Shown here: positions 30,901-64,000 of the stretch, in pieces
Numbering within the stretch: the first letter of the stretch is position 1
Layout of the letters: each line of letters begins with the position of its first letter
Assembly: GCA_963678705.1 (NCBI GenBank)
Contig: OY783203.1
Location: forward strand, 29,804,535 to 29,868,534
Length of the DNA: 64,000 nt
Direction of reading: 5' to 3'
Origin: Panorpa germanica
Taxonomy: Eukaryota; Arthropoda; Insecta; Mecoptera; Panorpidae
The notes under the pieces: generated by a model
The model's input: only the letters and a program-made list of their open reading frames with translations
Databases searched by the model: none
What the model was told of the DNA's origin: nothing
Program-made: the position numbers and the translations under genes

Positions 30901-33900
30901 TTCATGAATTAGGTACCAAAGTTAGTCTATATACAAAATTTCTTTCTAGCACAATTTATACTCTCGGCAAAAACCGCTCCCGTGCCCCCAAATAAAATTT
31001 TTGAATTTCGAATTTTTTTTTCTTAATAACAAATTTGAATTTTCTGCAAAATTTCCTACTGGGCCTCCTTTGCCAATTCTTTAATTTCTAATTTAAAAAA
31101 AGTGTTAGCATTGAACACCGTAATACACATGCCAAATTTCAACTTAAAGTAAAAAAAATTTTTTAGTTTTTCCAAAATTACGGGTTTCCAGGAAATTCAG
31201 GGGAAAATTCGAGGACGCCAAACGTCTTAGAATTTTTTCTCTAGGATATAGACAATTTTCAAGAACATGCGCGAAGCTGTTTTCGAGCCACGATACGAAT
31301 CGCGTAAACATATAAACCAATAAACTTTCACTTGGAACATTATAATATAGGATTTTTATGTTTTGTGCTTAGCGAAGAATAATATTAAGAAGAATATTTA
31401 TAATTTTATATTAAATGTCATTTGTTAAATATTAAAAGTTAAAACTAAATAAACATAGCAATATATGTATAATTTTCCTGGGGCTCCTTGAACCTGTAAC
31501 ACCCCATACAGTGCTTAATATTATATTTAGAATAAGCGGGTGTCAATACTGGGTTCTGCCAAGGTCGCTGCGTCTATGATAAACAAATATTTCTAATAAA
31601 CACAAGCTGTATGGTTTGTATGGTGCAATATGCAGCACCATTTTACTAAAGTTTAGACAGTGCAAGTAATGAATGGTATCTACTAATACTTAGCGGGCAG
31701 CTTGTAACTAGGATGTGCTATTTTCTCTGCAATTAATATTTCTTGTACAACAGTTTCATCATCAGTTGAATCTAACTGAAGTTCTCCTAGTCGAACTTTC
31801 TGAGAAGGCCCCCTGCAATAAACAAATTTATTATATTTGTTAAGTTATTGCTACTTCAATTAACTTATGCTTACTTATCTCTACTTTGCATGCAATGAGC
31901 TGCTGTTAAAATATACCGGTCACTAATAAGGGTTGCCCCACAATGCCAGGATAATTCTTCATCTGGAGTCCAGCCGTATCCAATGACAGCCTGGATCAAA
32001 ATATTTTATATTAACATTTATTCAATCAGATTATACATTTTGCTGCTTTAACATGTTTAATTAAGTATATCTGGTATCTATATATTGCAATTTTGTACAG
32101 TATGAATCTTTGCAGTAAATTCATACTCCTATGCTAACACTGAAAGAATGGTTGCATGAATCAGGCGCTAATGTTTCATAATAAACACAGTTAAAAACAT
32201 TTCTTAAATTTCCAGTACACTTATTCCAGCAAGGACTTGTTCGTTTGACGACATATCTCGCGTCATGTTTTTAGGTCCAGAGAATTCCAGTTGTAATTAC
32301 ATATATTAATTAGTAACATTATATTACTTTTTAAAAATCGGCCTGCGTAATACTTTCAATATCTCAATGTGGGCCGCGATCAATACAAATTTAGACTTTC
32401 CTAATCTAGTGATACAATAACTTACAATTTCATTCAATTTTGTCTTGTTAAATTATAGAAAACTATAGAAATTATTAACAATCAACTATTATATAATAAT
32501 AAATATAATCATTAGTCCTCTAATTTAAAAAATGTTATATATATATATTTATATATATATAACATATATATATATATATGTTGTATTATATATCAGTGTA
32601 TAGTACATATTCCTAATATAAGTGTTACAATAGTTACACGTAATCAGGCGCAAAAAAATTAATGAACAACAACCAAGTAAGCATGTAAATCATTATTAAA
32701 AAGTAAACATAATTTATTTAAAAATTAGTTAAATATCAAGAATAAAATATTTTATGGATATTCTATATTTATTAAATTACCAAAATATAAAATTACCATA
32801 TGCGGAAACTCTTTGGATGCTGCTTCTTCTCCACCAATAATAAGTGGAACCTCAACTATGCCACATTGAGATACTTTATCTTTTGATGCACCAGGAAGTA
32901 AAATTGGACTATCCTCTTCACCGTACACTGCTTCAGCATAGACCTTACACACTGAAAAATTAAATTTAAATAAATTAGTAATTGAAGTTAAGGTGATTAT
33001 CATATTTTTATATATTTATTTGTTGTTTGTATTAGACAAGCAAAATACAGATTGATTATGGCTATACTTGTATTATTATTTTTGTTAGTTTATTATATAT
33101 TATTGAATATTTTTTAAAGTTTTAATTTAGTAATACTTGAGTTTGTTATTTGAGCCGATACATTACTTTAGTGCCGGTACTATGATTTTGCCGCCTTTCA
33201 GCATTCTTCTAGAAAATTTAGAAAAACTACAATTTCCTCAATTTGTCTGAAGAAACTAAAGTGTTTCCTTTTCTTCCATTTTTCAAATTTTGGAAAAAAA
33301 ATTCCGAATGTGTAAAAAATTTTAAATACTAGGCAGAAAAAATGATTAACTTTTGTTTTCTAGAAGGATTCTAGGATCTAGAAAGTCCTGGGCACAACTA
33401 CAGTGGGTAGCAAGGCTTTAGAATTTAAACTAATTTGCGTAAAAGTATTTTGTTTTCATTTAATAAAATAAATTGTAATACTTATAAAAAATGTATTATA
33501 AAAATAAATGTAAAATATATTTTTAAACTGAACCACTAGCGTCATCTAATAGAAGTTATAAGAACGCACACTATGAAGGTTTTGTTTAACAGATGGCGCG
33601 TATATTTGCTTACGCCTAGACAATCTTCAACTTTACTTACACCGATCATATAACTGATTTGAAATTTATAAAATACAAAATATTTTAGTAATATTAATTT
33701 TGCACTTACAACTATAACTGAACAAATAGCAGTGCATATAAAATAACTAAAACTACTAATGGCAATTACTAAAAAGCGCGGCAGGTTTAAGTCTTTCCTC
33801 GCCTTAAAACTCCAAGATAATTGGTATGTATAAATATAATAATTTATTATATTCTGTTTATTTCATTTCTGATATTAAATATTTCTTAATATTAGTAATA

Positions 33901-34062
33901 GAATAATTGTAAAAATGTTATATAGTGACTGATGCCACCCAGAGAGCGTCGCCCTGAGCCCATGTATTACTTACTTTCTTCACTTTTATCTCCGGGATCC
34001 GTATTTACATTATGAATTACAAACAAAATTAACAAATACAACCCGTGTACGCTGCTTAACAT
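27918..34062 (-). CDS. Serine protease gene 5, Snake-like S1 domain without a clip exon
   Basis: A 322-aa secreted protease zymogen. Exons: 33975-34062, 32797-32951, 31875-31990, 31690-31812, 30350-30486, 30180-30259, 28411-28530, 27918-28067; phases join to one frame. The leader exon ends in phase 1 and joins directly to the pre-protease exon ([13 protein letters not shown]), which in paralogs is preceded by the clip exon; no six-cysteine exon is visible in the 1-kb intron between them. The activation region is [18 protein letters not shown], very close to Drosophila Snake in style. The triad is TAAHC, YHDIAL, GDSGGP, with Asp in DTCQGDS. Intron positions in the 3' half differ from genes 1-4: one falls after GDSGGPLQ and one splits the CNTSYE / SDIRRR region. 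It is the most diverged member and probably an older duplicate. Confidence 0.88.
28574..29210 (+). mobile_element. Non-autonomous TIR element 'TGGGCTTGTGTCC', copy D (637 bp)
   Basis: A full copy in the intron of gene 5 between 28530 and 30180, same orientation as copy C. The flanks read AA before and TT after the TGGGC...GCCCA core, as in the other copies. Confidence 0.8.
29247..29544. mobile_element. MITE with CTACAAACAATTT termini
   Basis: CTACAAACAATTTTG at the left and CAAATTGTTTGTAG at the right are inverted. The ~300-bp interior is more GC-rich than its surroundings; overlapping ORFs on both strands look fortuitous. It is in the same intron as copy D. Confidence 0.55.
30656..31352 (-). 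mobile_element. Non-autonomous Helitron-like element, copy 2 (reverse)
   Basis: The reverse counterpart of 19640-20356. On the minus strand it starts A|TCCTATATTATAATG and ends AAACTCTAG|T. It sits in the intron between exons 4 and 5 of gene 5. Confidence 0.6.
32535..32582. repeat. TA microsatellite
   Basis: Short imperfect (TA)n run in the intron between exons 2 and 3 of gene 5. Confidence 0.85.
33165..33410. repeat. Possible foldback element in intron 1 of gene 5
   Basis: CATTCTTCTAGAAAA near 33202 is mirrored by TTTTCTAGAAGGATTCT near 33355. The arms are partly paired further out. It occupies part of the intron where the clip exon would be expected. Confidence 0.35.
33560..33640 (-). repeat. 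Dispersed ~75-bp repeat, copy 5 (reverse)
   Basis: It contains ACAGATGGCGCGTATATTTG followed by CTTACGCCTAGACAATCTTC, a diverged reverse copy of the repeat at 41-115. It faces copy 6 across exon 1 of gene 5. Confidence 0.45.
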
Positions 34063-34509
34063 TATGCTGATGTAACAGCATTCAAATAAATATATAAAAA
34101 AACTCAAAATACAGCTGCCTTATATTGAAACAGTTTTTAATTACTTAATTGTAACACTAGGTAATAAAACTAAAAATTATGTTCCTATTTTATTACCAAA
34201 CTTGTTATTGATATAACAATAATTATAAGAAAAATGTTTCTCTCACTATTAGTATTTAATTTTTAAAATTAATAACCCGTTAATTATTTTAATTGCTTTT
34301 TTAACAGCTTTTATATTATTTCAATGATCTAGATTCATTTCTTTGAAATATATTGCAGTAATTTTTAATGAGTTTAGTAAACATAATATGCTTAAAAGAG
34401 TTTCAATTTTTTTTTGTTTTGCGTGATTTACCAAATGAAAGACTTAAAATACAAAATGAATATAACAAAAATATTAAATATTTTATGAACTCCAAATGAG
34501 CTTTTTTGA

Positions 34510-34590
34510 ATGGTGTAAATGAAGTTGCAGACTGTCTAGGTGTAAATAAATCTGCGCCATCTATTAAATAAATTCTTCATGTGATAAAGT
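34510..34590 (+). repeat. Dispersed ~75-bp repeat, copy 6 (forward)
   Basis: It reads GTTGCAGACTGTCTAGG then TCTGCGCCATCTATTAAATA, the forward orientation. The similarity between copies 5 and 6 extends about 20 bp beyond CATCT (TTAAA.AAA..CTTCAT). Confidence 0.45.
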
Positions 34591-35438
34591 AAATTTTTTT
34601 GAGCTACTCAACGCTAGATAACGTTAGTTGTTCAAATTATTTTTGAATTCTTCTGCAACACAATAAAAATAATTCTTCCTCCAAAAATTATTATTATTAG
34701 ATTGATGCGTTAAAATATTATATATATATAATAATAGAACACGTTTTTTCAGTGGATCGTTACGTAAAATAACGTTTTTAAACTTTTGAAAAGCACATGA
34801 AACACGAATTTTATAAAGTAGCGGTAGAAAACAGAAAACGTTTAAATATGGGTATTTTAGACAATAGATTGGCAACTAGTGTTTATTATATAGTGTACTG
34901 CGTATGTAGTAAATATTGTTATGAATCTAAAATTATATTTTATTAGAATTTACAGTAGCTTTGAATACGTTAATAAAAACTAGAAGCTAATATATAGTTC
35001 CGTGTTATTTGTGTTGCCATCTATTTAGGCGAGAAAAGTACCTGTACAACTACTACACTTATATAATTATTTTATATTCTGTATATGTTGTTTCAAGATA
35101 GAAATTAATCAACTCAATAAATTACTCTTACTTTTCACAATTTAATGCTGGTAGTCTTTTAGCTATATTTAAAATTTTGTAAGCCAATGGTTGGCCTTAA
35201 GCTACCTACTAAGTTCGAAAAGCCTGGAAACAAAAGCCATATAGATCAGTTATGCATAAGGGTTTACCTAAATAAGTCGACGAAAAATCGCTCAAACATT
35301 TTATAGAAAAAATCGATACTTTTTAAGGACTCTTGTAAGGCAAGTTATGATATTTTATATATTTATAAATATATATAATTTATATACTCGTAATATATAA
35401 TAACTGTTATATGTAGGATATGCAAATACATAACCCAT
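34591..35438. other. Spacer upstream of the RING ORF
   Basis: AT-rich DNA with no recognised gene. The last 100 bp before the RING ATG contain TATATAAT runs that could serve as a TATA element but equally fit the background composition. Confidence 0.35.
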
Positions 35439-35933
35439 ATGGCTAACCGGGTTTTCGACAAAAAGTGTCCAATTTGTTTGGATAATTTTGATAAGATATG
35501 CATAGTGGTTCCTTGCTGTCACGAATACTGTTTTGACTGTATTCATACATGGACCCAAGAAAAGAGAACTTGTCCATTATGTCTTATGAAAATTACCAAG
35601 CTAATTTATGTTGAAAAAGTTCCTCCAAGTAATGAAATGCAACTGCCAAGGACAGCTAAAAATAAAGGAGCTGCCAAAAAGAATACCGGTCCTGCTTCGG
35701 CTTTGCCATTCGCTGTTGAAGAATATAACGATTCGCAAAACATGCGACACAACAAATTATGCTCCCGCCAACTTTTTTCCACCATTGGAGCAGTCATGTC
35801 CAAAGTCAATTCATCCATACAGGATCCTTCAATGGACGCGTCCAATGCTTTGAGAGTATCACACCGCATAACGGAGCAGTTAAAAATGTATGCAGAAAAA
35901 GAATCTATTGATGTGAGAAATATTTTAAAGTAA
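35439..35933 (+). CDS. Intronless RING-finger protein (putative E3 ubiquitin ligase)
   Basis: 164 aa. Residues 10-48 form a C3HC4 RING: Cys10-Pro-Ile-Cys13, Cys26, His28, Cys31, Cys34 and Cys45-Pro-Leu-Cys48, all eight ligands in place. The spacing and the HEYCFDCIHTW / CPLC context resemble the RING of Topors-type ligases. Those are much longer proteins with SUMO-interaction and Arg/Ser-rich parts, which are absent here. Residues 49-164 are polar, Lys-rich at 70-83, and not recognised. RING proteins usually recruit an E2 and transfer ubiquitin; the substrate is unknown. In an intron-rich neighbourhood a single-exon ORF suggests a retrocopy or a truncated gene. Expression is not shown by the sequence. 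Confidence 0.75.
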   Translation: MANRVFDKKCPICLDNFDKICIVVPCCHEYCFDCIHTWTQEKRTCPLCLMKITKLIYVEKVPPSNEMQLPRTAKNKGAAKKNTGPASALPFAVEEYNDSQNMRHNKLCSRQLFSTIGAVMSKVNSSIQDPSMDASNALRVSHRITEQLKMYAEKESIDVRNILK

Positions 35934-36432
35934 CTTTATCTTTCTATTTATTTAATGAAAAACTATTGATCTCTCTATAAAGTTTTCGAGTGTCAAACAA
36001 AAATCATTCCCAATATTGACTGATATGAGTATACTGGTGACAGTTTTCAGTTTTGTTCTGTTTCCGTTACAAATGGAATCGAAACAATGCAATTGGCAAA
36101 TGTTAATTCTATAAACGGTAATTCTGTAAACTTATAATTTAAAAACAAGTTTTTCTTCTTTTACAGCCTGAATAACAACTTTGTGCAACAGAACGAATAT
36201 AGCTGCTCCTGATATTATGCAACCATAAAAACCAGATATAACTCTTCTTACCAGATTATAAAATTCTTATTGCAGCTATAAAACTAATTATGGTAATAAT
36301 TGATTTAATTTTGCCTATTTGAAACTATGTGTGACACATCGCATTTTTAAAATTGTTCTAAAGTTTTAATCAATAATAAAAAATATATTAAATCATTAAA
36401 TATAATAATTATTTTAGAAATAATAGATCGTA

Positions 36433-36463
<31 letters not shown>

Positions 36464-36464
36464 C

Positions 36465-36531
<67 letters not shown>

Positions 36532-37601
36532 TATAGTTTATAGTTAATTTAACTATTAATTTAATTATTGATAAAAAATTTGATTTTGAACAAATAGCTG
36601 TTCGCGCTCTTTATAAATGTGTATCACTTTGACCAACTTAATAATATATTATACAGCTAGCCATCGACATTATACTATCTCACATTTTAATATCAAGTAC
36701 ATTTTTTAAAATTTCATTTAACTTTGCTAATTAATATAATAATTATATAATTTATAATCTCCTAGTATTATTGACAGCAACTATTTGTCGATATCGAAAA
36801 TTACCTAATAAATAAAATATTATAACATTTTAAATATAATCTATTTAATGCGGCACAATTCCAAATAATATATAGCTACTGTCAAGAATTCGAGTTCGAA
36901 AACGTAGCAGTCTGGTATCAACGCTTGTACTGCTGTGTTGTCCACATAATATTACTAAATATTTGTTTAATAAAATGATGTAAATAATTTGTGATTATTA
37001 GAAAATATTTCTGTTGGAATAATTAATTTTTCGAAACAATTTGAAACTTATCTAAGGAAGATCAAATAGCTTTTCCAGAATAGTTATGCTCTAATATATT
37101 GATTGACCTTCCTGCTTTAATTCCGTATATTCTGATGTGGATGGTTGGCTACGTAGAATTCCACATGACAGATATATTTATGTTGGTGTGCCTGGATTGC
37201 ACAGTTGTTAGAATCTGACATTTCAAGTATTTGTTGTAATTATAATTATTACAGCACTTTACAATATAATTAACTGTCTTAAAATGTACTTAAGTATTAC
37301 AAATTTAATATTCAGGCTTACATAGTTAGCAATAGCTGTTGACAACTCCATAAACTGTAGAAGTATTGTCTTGTTTTCATTGAACACTGCTTACATTATC
37401 TGTTTTTTGATAAGTTAATCAGAATAAGAGTTATAACAAGTGGAAGGAGTAGAGTTTAGAAAGGGAAATAATTTCAATATAAAGTTATATCATTAAGTGT
37501 CGTGTATAAGTAGTAGGTGTTCTGTGTAAAAACAATCATTGACGATCTGCAATACGTGCGAGTTAGTTATTTTTATTCCAATTTAGACGTGGCATATAAT
37601 C
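35934..37601. other. Spacer and presumed 5' region of GFAT
   Basis: Apart from the microsatellite this is AT-rich sequence without a coding signal. The GFAT promoter and 5' UTR must lie near its right end, because the ATG at 37602 is followed after seven bases by a splice donor. No TATA box or initiator could be assigned with confidence. Confidence 0.35.
36428..36532. repeat. Long TA microsatellite
   Basis: Nearly uninterrupted (TA)n of about 100 bp, broken by one CATATACAT stretch. It lies between the RING ORF and GFAT. Confidence 0.95.
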
Positions 37602-60950
<23,349 letters not shown>

Positions 60951-60991
60951 AATGCAGCTTTTTAATTACCATATATAACATATAAATGGCA

Positions 60992-60997
60992 AATAAA
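60992..60997 (+). terminator. Candidate poly(A) signal of GFAT
   Basis: AATAAA about 40 bp beyond the TGA stop. Other AATAAA hexamers follow further downstream (for example near 61805), so the true end may be later. Confidence 0.35.
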
Positions 60998-62640
60998 TTT
61001 AGTTACATGGCTAATTAATATCGTTAAAACATTCCACTGATTAATTTCATAAAACAAAAGATATCTTTGTTGAAATTAAACATTGTCATTGGTTAAAAAT
61101 TTCTGCCTGGAGACGAACCATTTCAATTTAGTGATTTGGAACTCTACATATTTTGTTTTTATAGTATTGTTTTTTTTAATTTAATTTATTTAACATCGGC
61201 CTATTTCCGATTATAGTATTTTATGTTAAAGAAATTTGAACTGTAACTCACAAACAATTTTGCGCGAACATCATGTACAAATTGTATTTGTGACATTCCT
61301 GAATATTTATTAGTAGTTATTATTTTTTATGTACTTATAGCCAGATGGTCTGTTTATTTGTCTTTTATTCACCATTTACTACTATTTCAGATTTTTTTAT
61401 AGATTGATATTTTATTACATGTTTTTTTATAATTTAATCAAAGTTATAAATTTTGACCGCTTATTCTATGAATATGTTTAACAAGAAAGTAGGCCTATAT
61501 ATTATCGAGACATATAATGCTATGCAAAGATGAGAATTTATAGGGTTTTGTGCAATAAGCAATGAGGGTGTTTACGAAGGAAGCATGGCAAAGCATTATA
61601 CATTTTGAGAAACAATTTATATCAATATATAAAGTTTTACTTTAATTAAAACTTTGAATGTGTGTTTTTATGAAAATAATGTGTATGACAGAGTTTGATA
61701 ACTCTTAAAAGAATGAATGATAAAAAAATAATTTTGTTCCCAATTAAATACTATTTAAATATATTGTATAAATACATTTTATATTAATTTGTTAAAAATA
61801 TTCAAATAAATTGTGGGTTGGACAAATCTAAATTGTTCTTTATTTTTAAACTGGAAGTAGATGTGTTTGTCTACGAATGCACTTGACTAGACTAATACAT
61901 TATTGGATTACGTCTTACCAAATCTAGGAATGTTTTTGCATATAAATATTAAATGAAGTTAAAGCAAGATATATTGATCGTGTTGTTTGTGGCTCCCTCA
62001 TGGTAACTCAATAGTCGTTCTTAATTCAACAACAGCGAAGACTGCTACGACTACGGCGCAGGCGGTTTCGACGGTTTAGCGGCTCAGCACCCATGTGGAC
62101 CGCAGAGAGCGTCACAAAAGAAGATATTACTGCGCAGAAGCCGGCAGATTTATTACATACTAGCTGCTGTTTGCCGTTTTTATCCGAAGTCCAGAGTGGC
62201 CGGGAGACAAAATTATTCGCTACGAAGGACCACGACCACGTTGGGTGACACCCTACTCTACTCATTCACCCTACTATAATAAACCGCTATAAACGCTTCA
62301 TAGATCGTCTGCTATTCCCAACTTCGACGCCGCTCGTCGTTAGTCGTCGTTTTCCGCCACCCCTCATAGGTCTCCCACCGGCGCACGACGCTGTAAAGAT
62401 GCATTCACAATTTTGATAGGTTAAAATATAACTTTACCATTTGTATACATTACTTGTATAGTTTAAACAATAGGAACCTGTAGGTCTTTTTGTTGTATAA
62501 TTACCATTTTTTGAATTGCACTGTATCTAGGATACTAACAAAAGTTATGGTAATAATTTGTTTTATAACATTTAGTAAAAGTTTTATATATTTGGTATAA
62601 TACTTCTACGTGCGTACACGTTTTAGGTAGGGTATCATTA
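60998..62640. other. Spacer between GFAT and CaMKII
   Basis: The left part is AT-rich and likely GFAT 3' UTR. From about 62030 to 62400 the sequence becomes GC- and CG-rich (GCGAAGACTGCTACGACTAC and similar). No protein family was recognised in any frame. Given its place it may be upstream promoter or 5' UTR sequence of CaMKII. Confidence 0.35.
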
Positions 62641-62915
62641 TTGGGCGTCGGTCTCTTAAAGTAAGATACGTGCCGCAAGCGAAGACCAGTCGCAGTCAGT
62701 AGTAGTTGATCAGTCATTGCCGTGACAGTATTTTTCGGTGTGATATACTCCAAGATTAAGTACAACAGCTTGCGGGGAGCACGGGGAGTTAGGACGCGCG
62801 ACGTTTTTGACGAGTTGTGCGATAGTTAGTTGCAAAAAGTGACTTATTCTAAACACTAGTTACTAGTGGGCGCTAGCCAGTGAAGTGCGAGTGCAATCAC
62901 ACATAGGCGTTCGCG
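62640..62915 (+). promoter_or_regulatory. Probable core promoter and 5' UTR of CaMKII
   Basis: This GC-richer stretch directly precedes the CaMKII ATG. It contains CAGTCAGTAGT (near 62693) and GATCAGTCATT (near 62708), which match the insect initiator TCAGT. No TATA box is seen at the expected distance. Confidence 0.3.
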
Positions 62916-62977
62916 ATGGCTGCTCCGGCCTGCACGCGATTCTCTGATAACTACGAACTGAAAGAAGAATTAGGAAA
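62916..62977 (+). CDS. CaMKII: Calcium/calmodulin-dependent protein kinase II, first coding exon (partial)
   Basis: The exon encodes MAAPACTRFSDNYELKEELG plus two bases of a Lys codon, followed by a GTGAGT donor. This is the near-invariant N-terminus of insect CaMKII, differing from the fly protein by small substitutions, and leads into the Gly-rich ATP-binding loop (GKGAFS) that would start the next exon. The kinase is activated by calcium/calmodulin and acts in neurons and muscle. Kinase, regulatory and association domains lie beyond the window. Confidence 0.88.
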
Positions 62978-64000
62978 GTGAGTACTACTTTTTCTGTATT
63001 AGCATCTATAAATATATAAAGCAGAAATGATTGCAATTTAGATTAGAGTCGTGGAAAAGCATGTTCTTATAGATTTTTTAGCATAAGTAAACCTATCTTC
63101 ACTGTGTTTTAACAAGAAATTGATATTTGTTTCGTATATACATAAACACAAGCAAGCATTTGCAAATTGTTCGTAGGTTATTATATCGTAGTAAATGAAT
63201 AAAGTATTAGTCTAAACGCTATACATGGAATTATAGTACTTTTTATTTAAAAGACTTAACATTTAAATTTATATTTTCATACTGTAAGATATTAAAGAGT
63301 TTACGGTCATACAAAAATCAATAACATTTTTAGTTCAATAATGTGACAGGTGGTTGTATTGCATTTATCATATAAAACTAATAACTTTAACAGATAATCC
63401 ATGCAGTTTATAGATTGGAACACATTTTAGAATTAGATTTATAACATATTTCATTCATCTTTGAAACATATGCAATTACTGTCTGACAGCTGACTGATGG
63501 TAAATGATATTTTGCAAATATAGTAGAGCAAACTATAAGTTCCTAATACCAACCTAAAATATTCAACATTCTTTATAATATAGAATACTTTTGGCGGAAT
63601 ATTTGAATAGATATATTTTTCTATGTATGAAGTAATAATGAAATATATTATTGAAGTAATTGCTATTGACAAGGTTTTATTCAATTGCTTATCAGATACT
63701 TAATATACAAAATAAGATTATTACATGTGGATGCTAAAAGTTGATAGAAAAATATATAGATTATTATTATTTCACATTTTCTGTTATGCAAGTATATCTT
63801 TAATTGCCGGCTTTGCTGTTTATTCGGTTTTTGTTTTTATTAGATAGAACTATTAGTTTAATAATTTGACATTGTATACATCCACGTGCAGTTCTGAATT
63901 CTACTTTCCTGACCCATTGTACTTAGCCTTGTGATTGAGTTGATGATAGTTTGCAATTTTGATTCATAGTGGTGTAGTCCAATTAGCTATGGCGTGATGC
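62978..64000. other. Start of CaMKII intron 1
   Basis: AT-rich intron sequence to the end of the window. No exon, repeat or mobile element is recognised in it. Confidence 0.6.

Noticed and set aside
62026-62265. A 79-codon minus-strand ORF in the GC-rich block before CaMKII
   Set aside because: No domain, no splice context, and composition alone explains the open frame; a promoter or UTR origin is more likely.

Overview
This is eukaryotic nuclear DNA from an insect; the order cannot be settled from sequence alone. Base composition is AT-rich, and genes are split by GT-AG introns of very uneven length. The recognisable genes are a tandem array of Snake-like clip-domain serine proteases, glutamine:fructose-6-phosphate aminotransferase (GFAT) and the start of CaM kinase II. 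The introns and spacers are full of non-autonomous DNA transposons.

Left half (1-34,100, minus strand): five complete eight-exon protease genes (2806-5639, 6884-12197, 12552-15817, 20898-24642, 27918-34062). Two further signal-peptide exons (468-564, 1564-1654) must belong to a gene or genes running off the left edge. For all five genes the exon phases join into one open reading frame, of 369, 374, 395, 386 and 322 residues. Genes 1/2 and 3/4 are sister pairs. Gene 5 is more diverged, has different 3' intron positions and has no clip exon. Gene 1 keeps the catalytic triad but has a damaged activation site. The last exons of genes 1 and 2 are almost identical although their other exons are diverged, which suggests gene conversion.

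Middle (34,100-37,600): mostly AT-rich spacer with one intronless 164-residue RING-finger ORF (35,439-35,933, plus strand) and a long TA microsatellite.

Right half (37,602-60,950, plus strand): one GFAT gene of 11 constitutive exons. Intron 1 is 12.1 kb and carries an internally deleted pogo/Tigger element. Intron 2 holds a 1.4 kb higher-order minisatellite. A 5.2 kb intron in the interdomain linker holds two small in-frame cassette microexons (21 and 24 nt) at about the position where the vertebrate enzyme has its alternatively spliced insert. The window ends with the first coding exon of CaMKII (62,916-62,977) and part of its first intron.

Functional links: the proteases are predicted secreted zymogens of the type used in insect extracellular cascades (Toll activation, melanization, dorsoventral patterning). 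GFAT makes glucosamine-6-phosphate, which feeds UDP-GlcNAc, chitin and glycan synthesis. GFAT and CaMKII are unrelated to the proteases and simply adjacent. I saw no CRISPR array, tRNA, rRNA or viral insertion.
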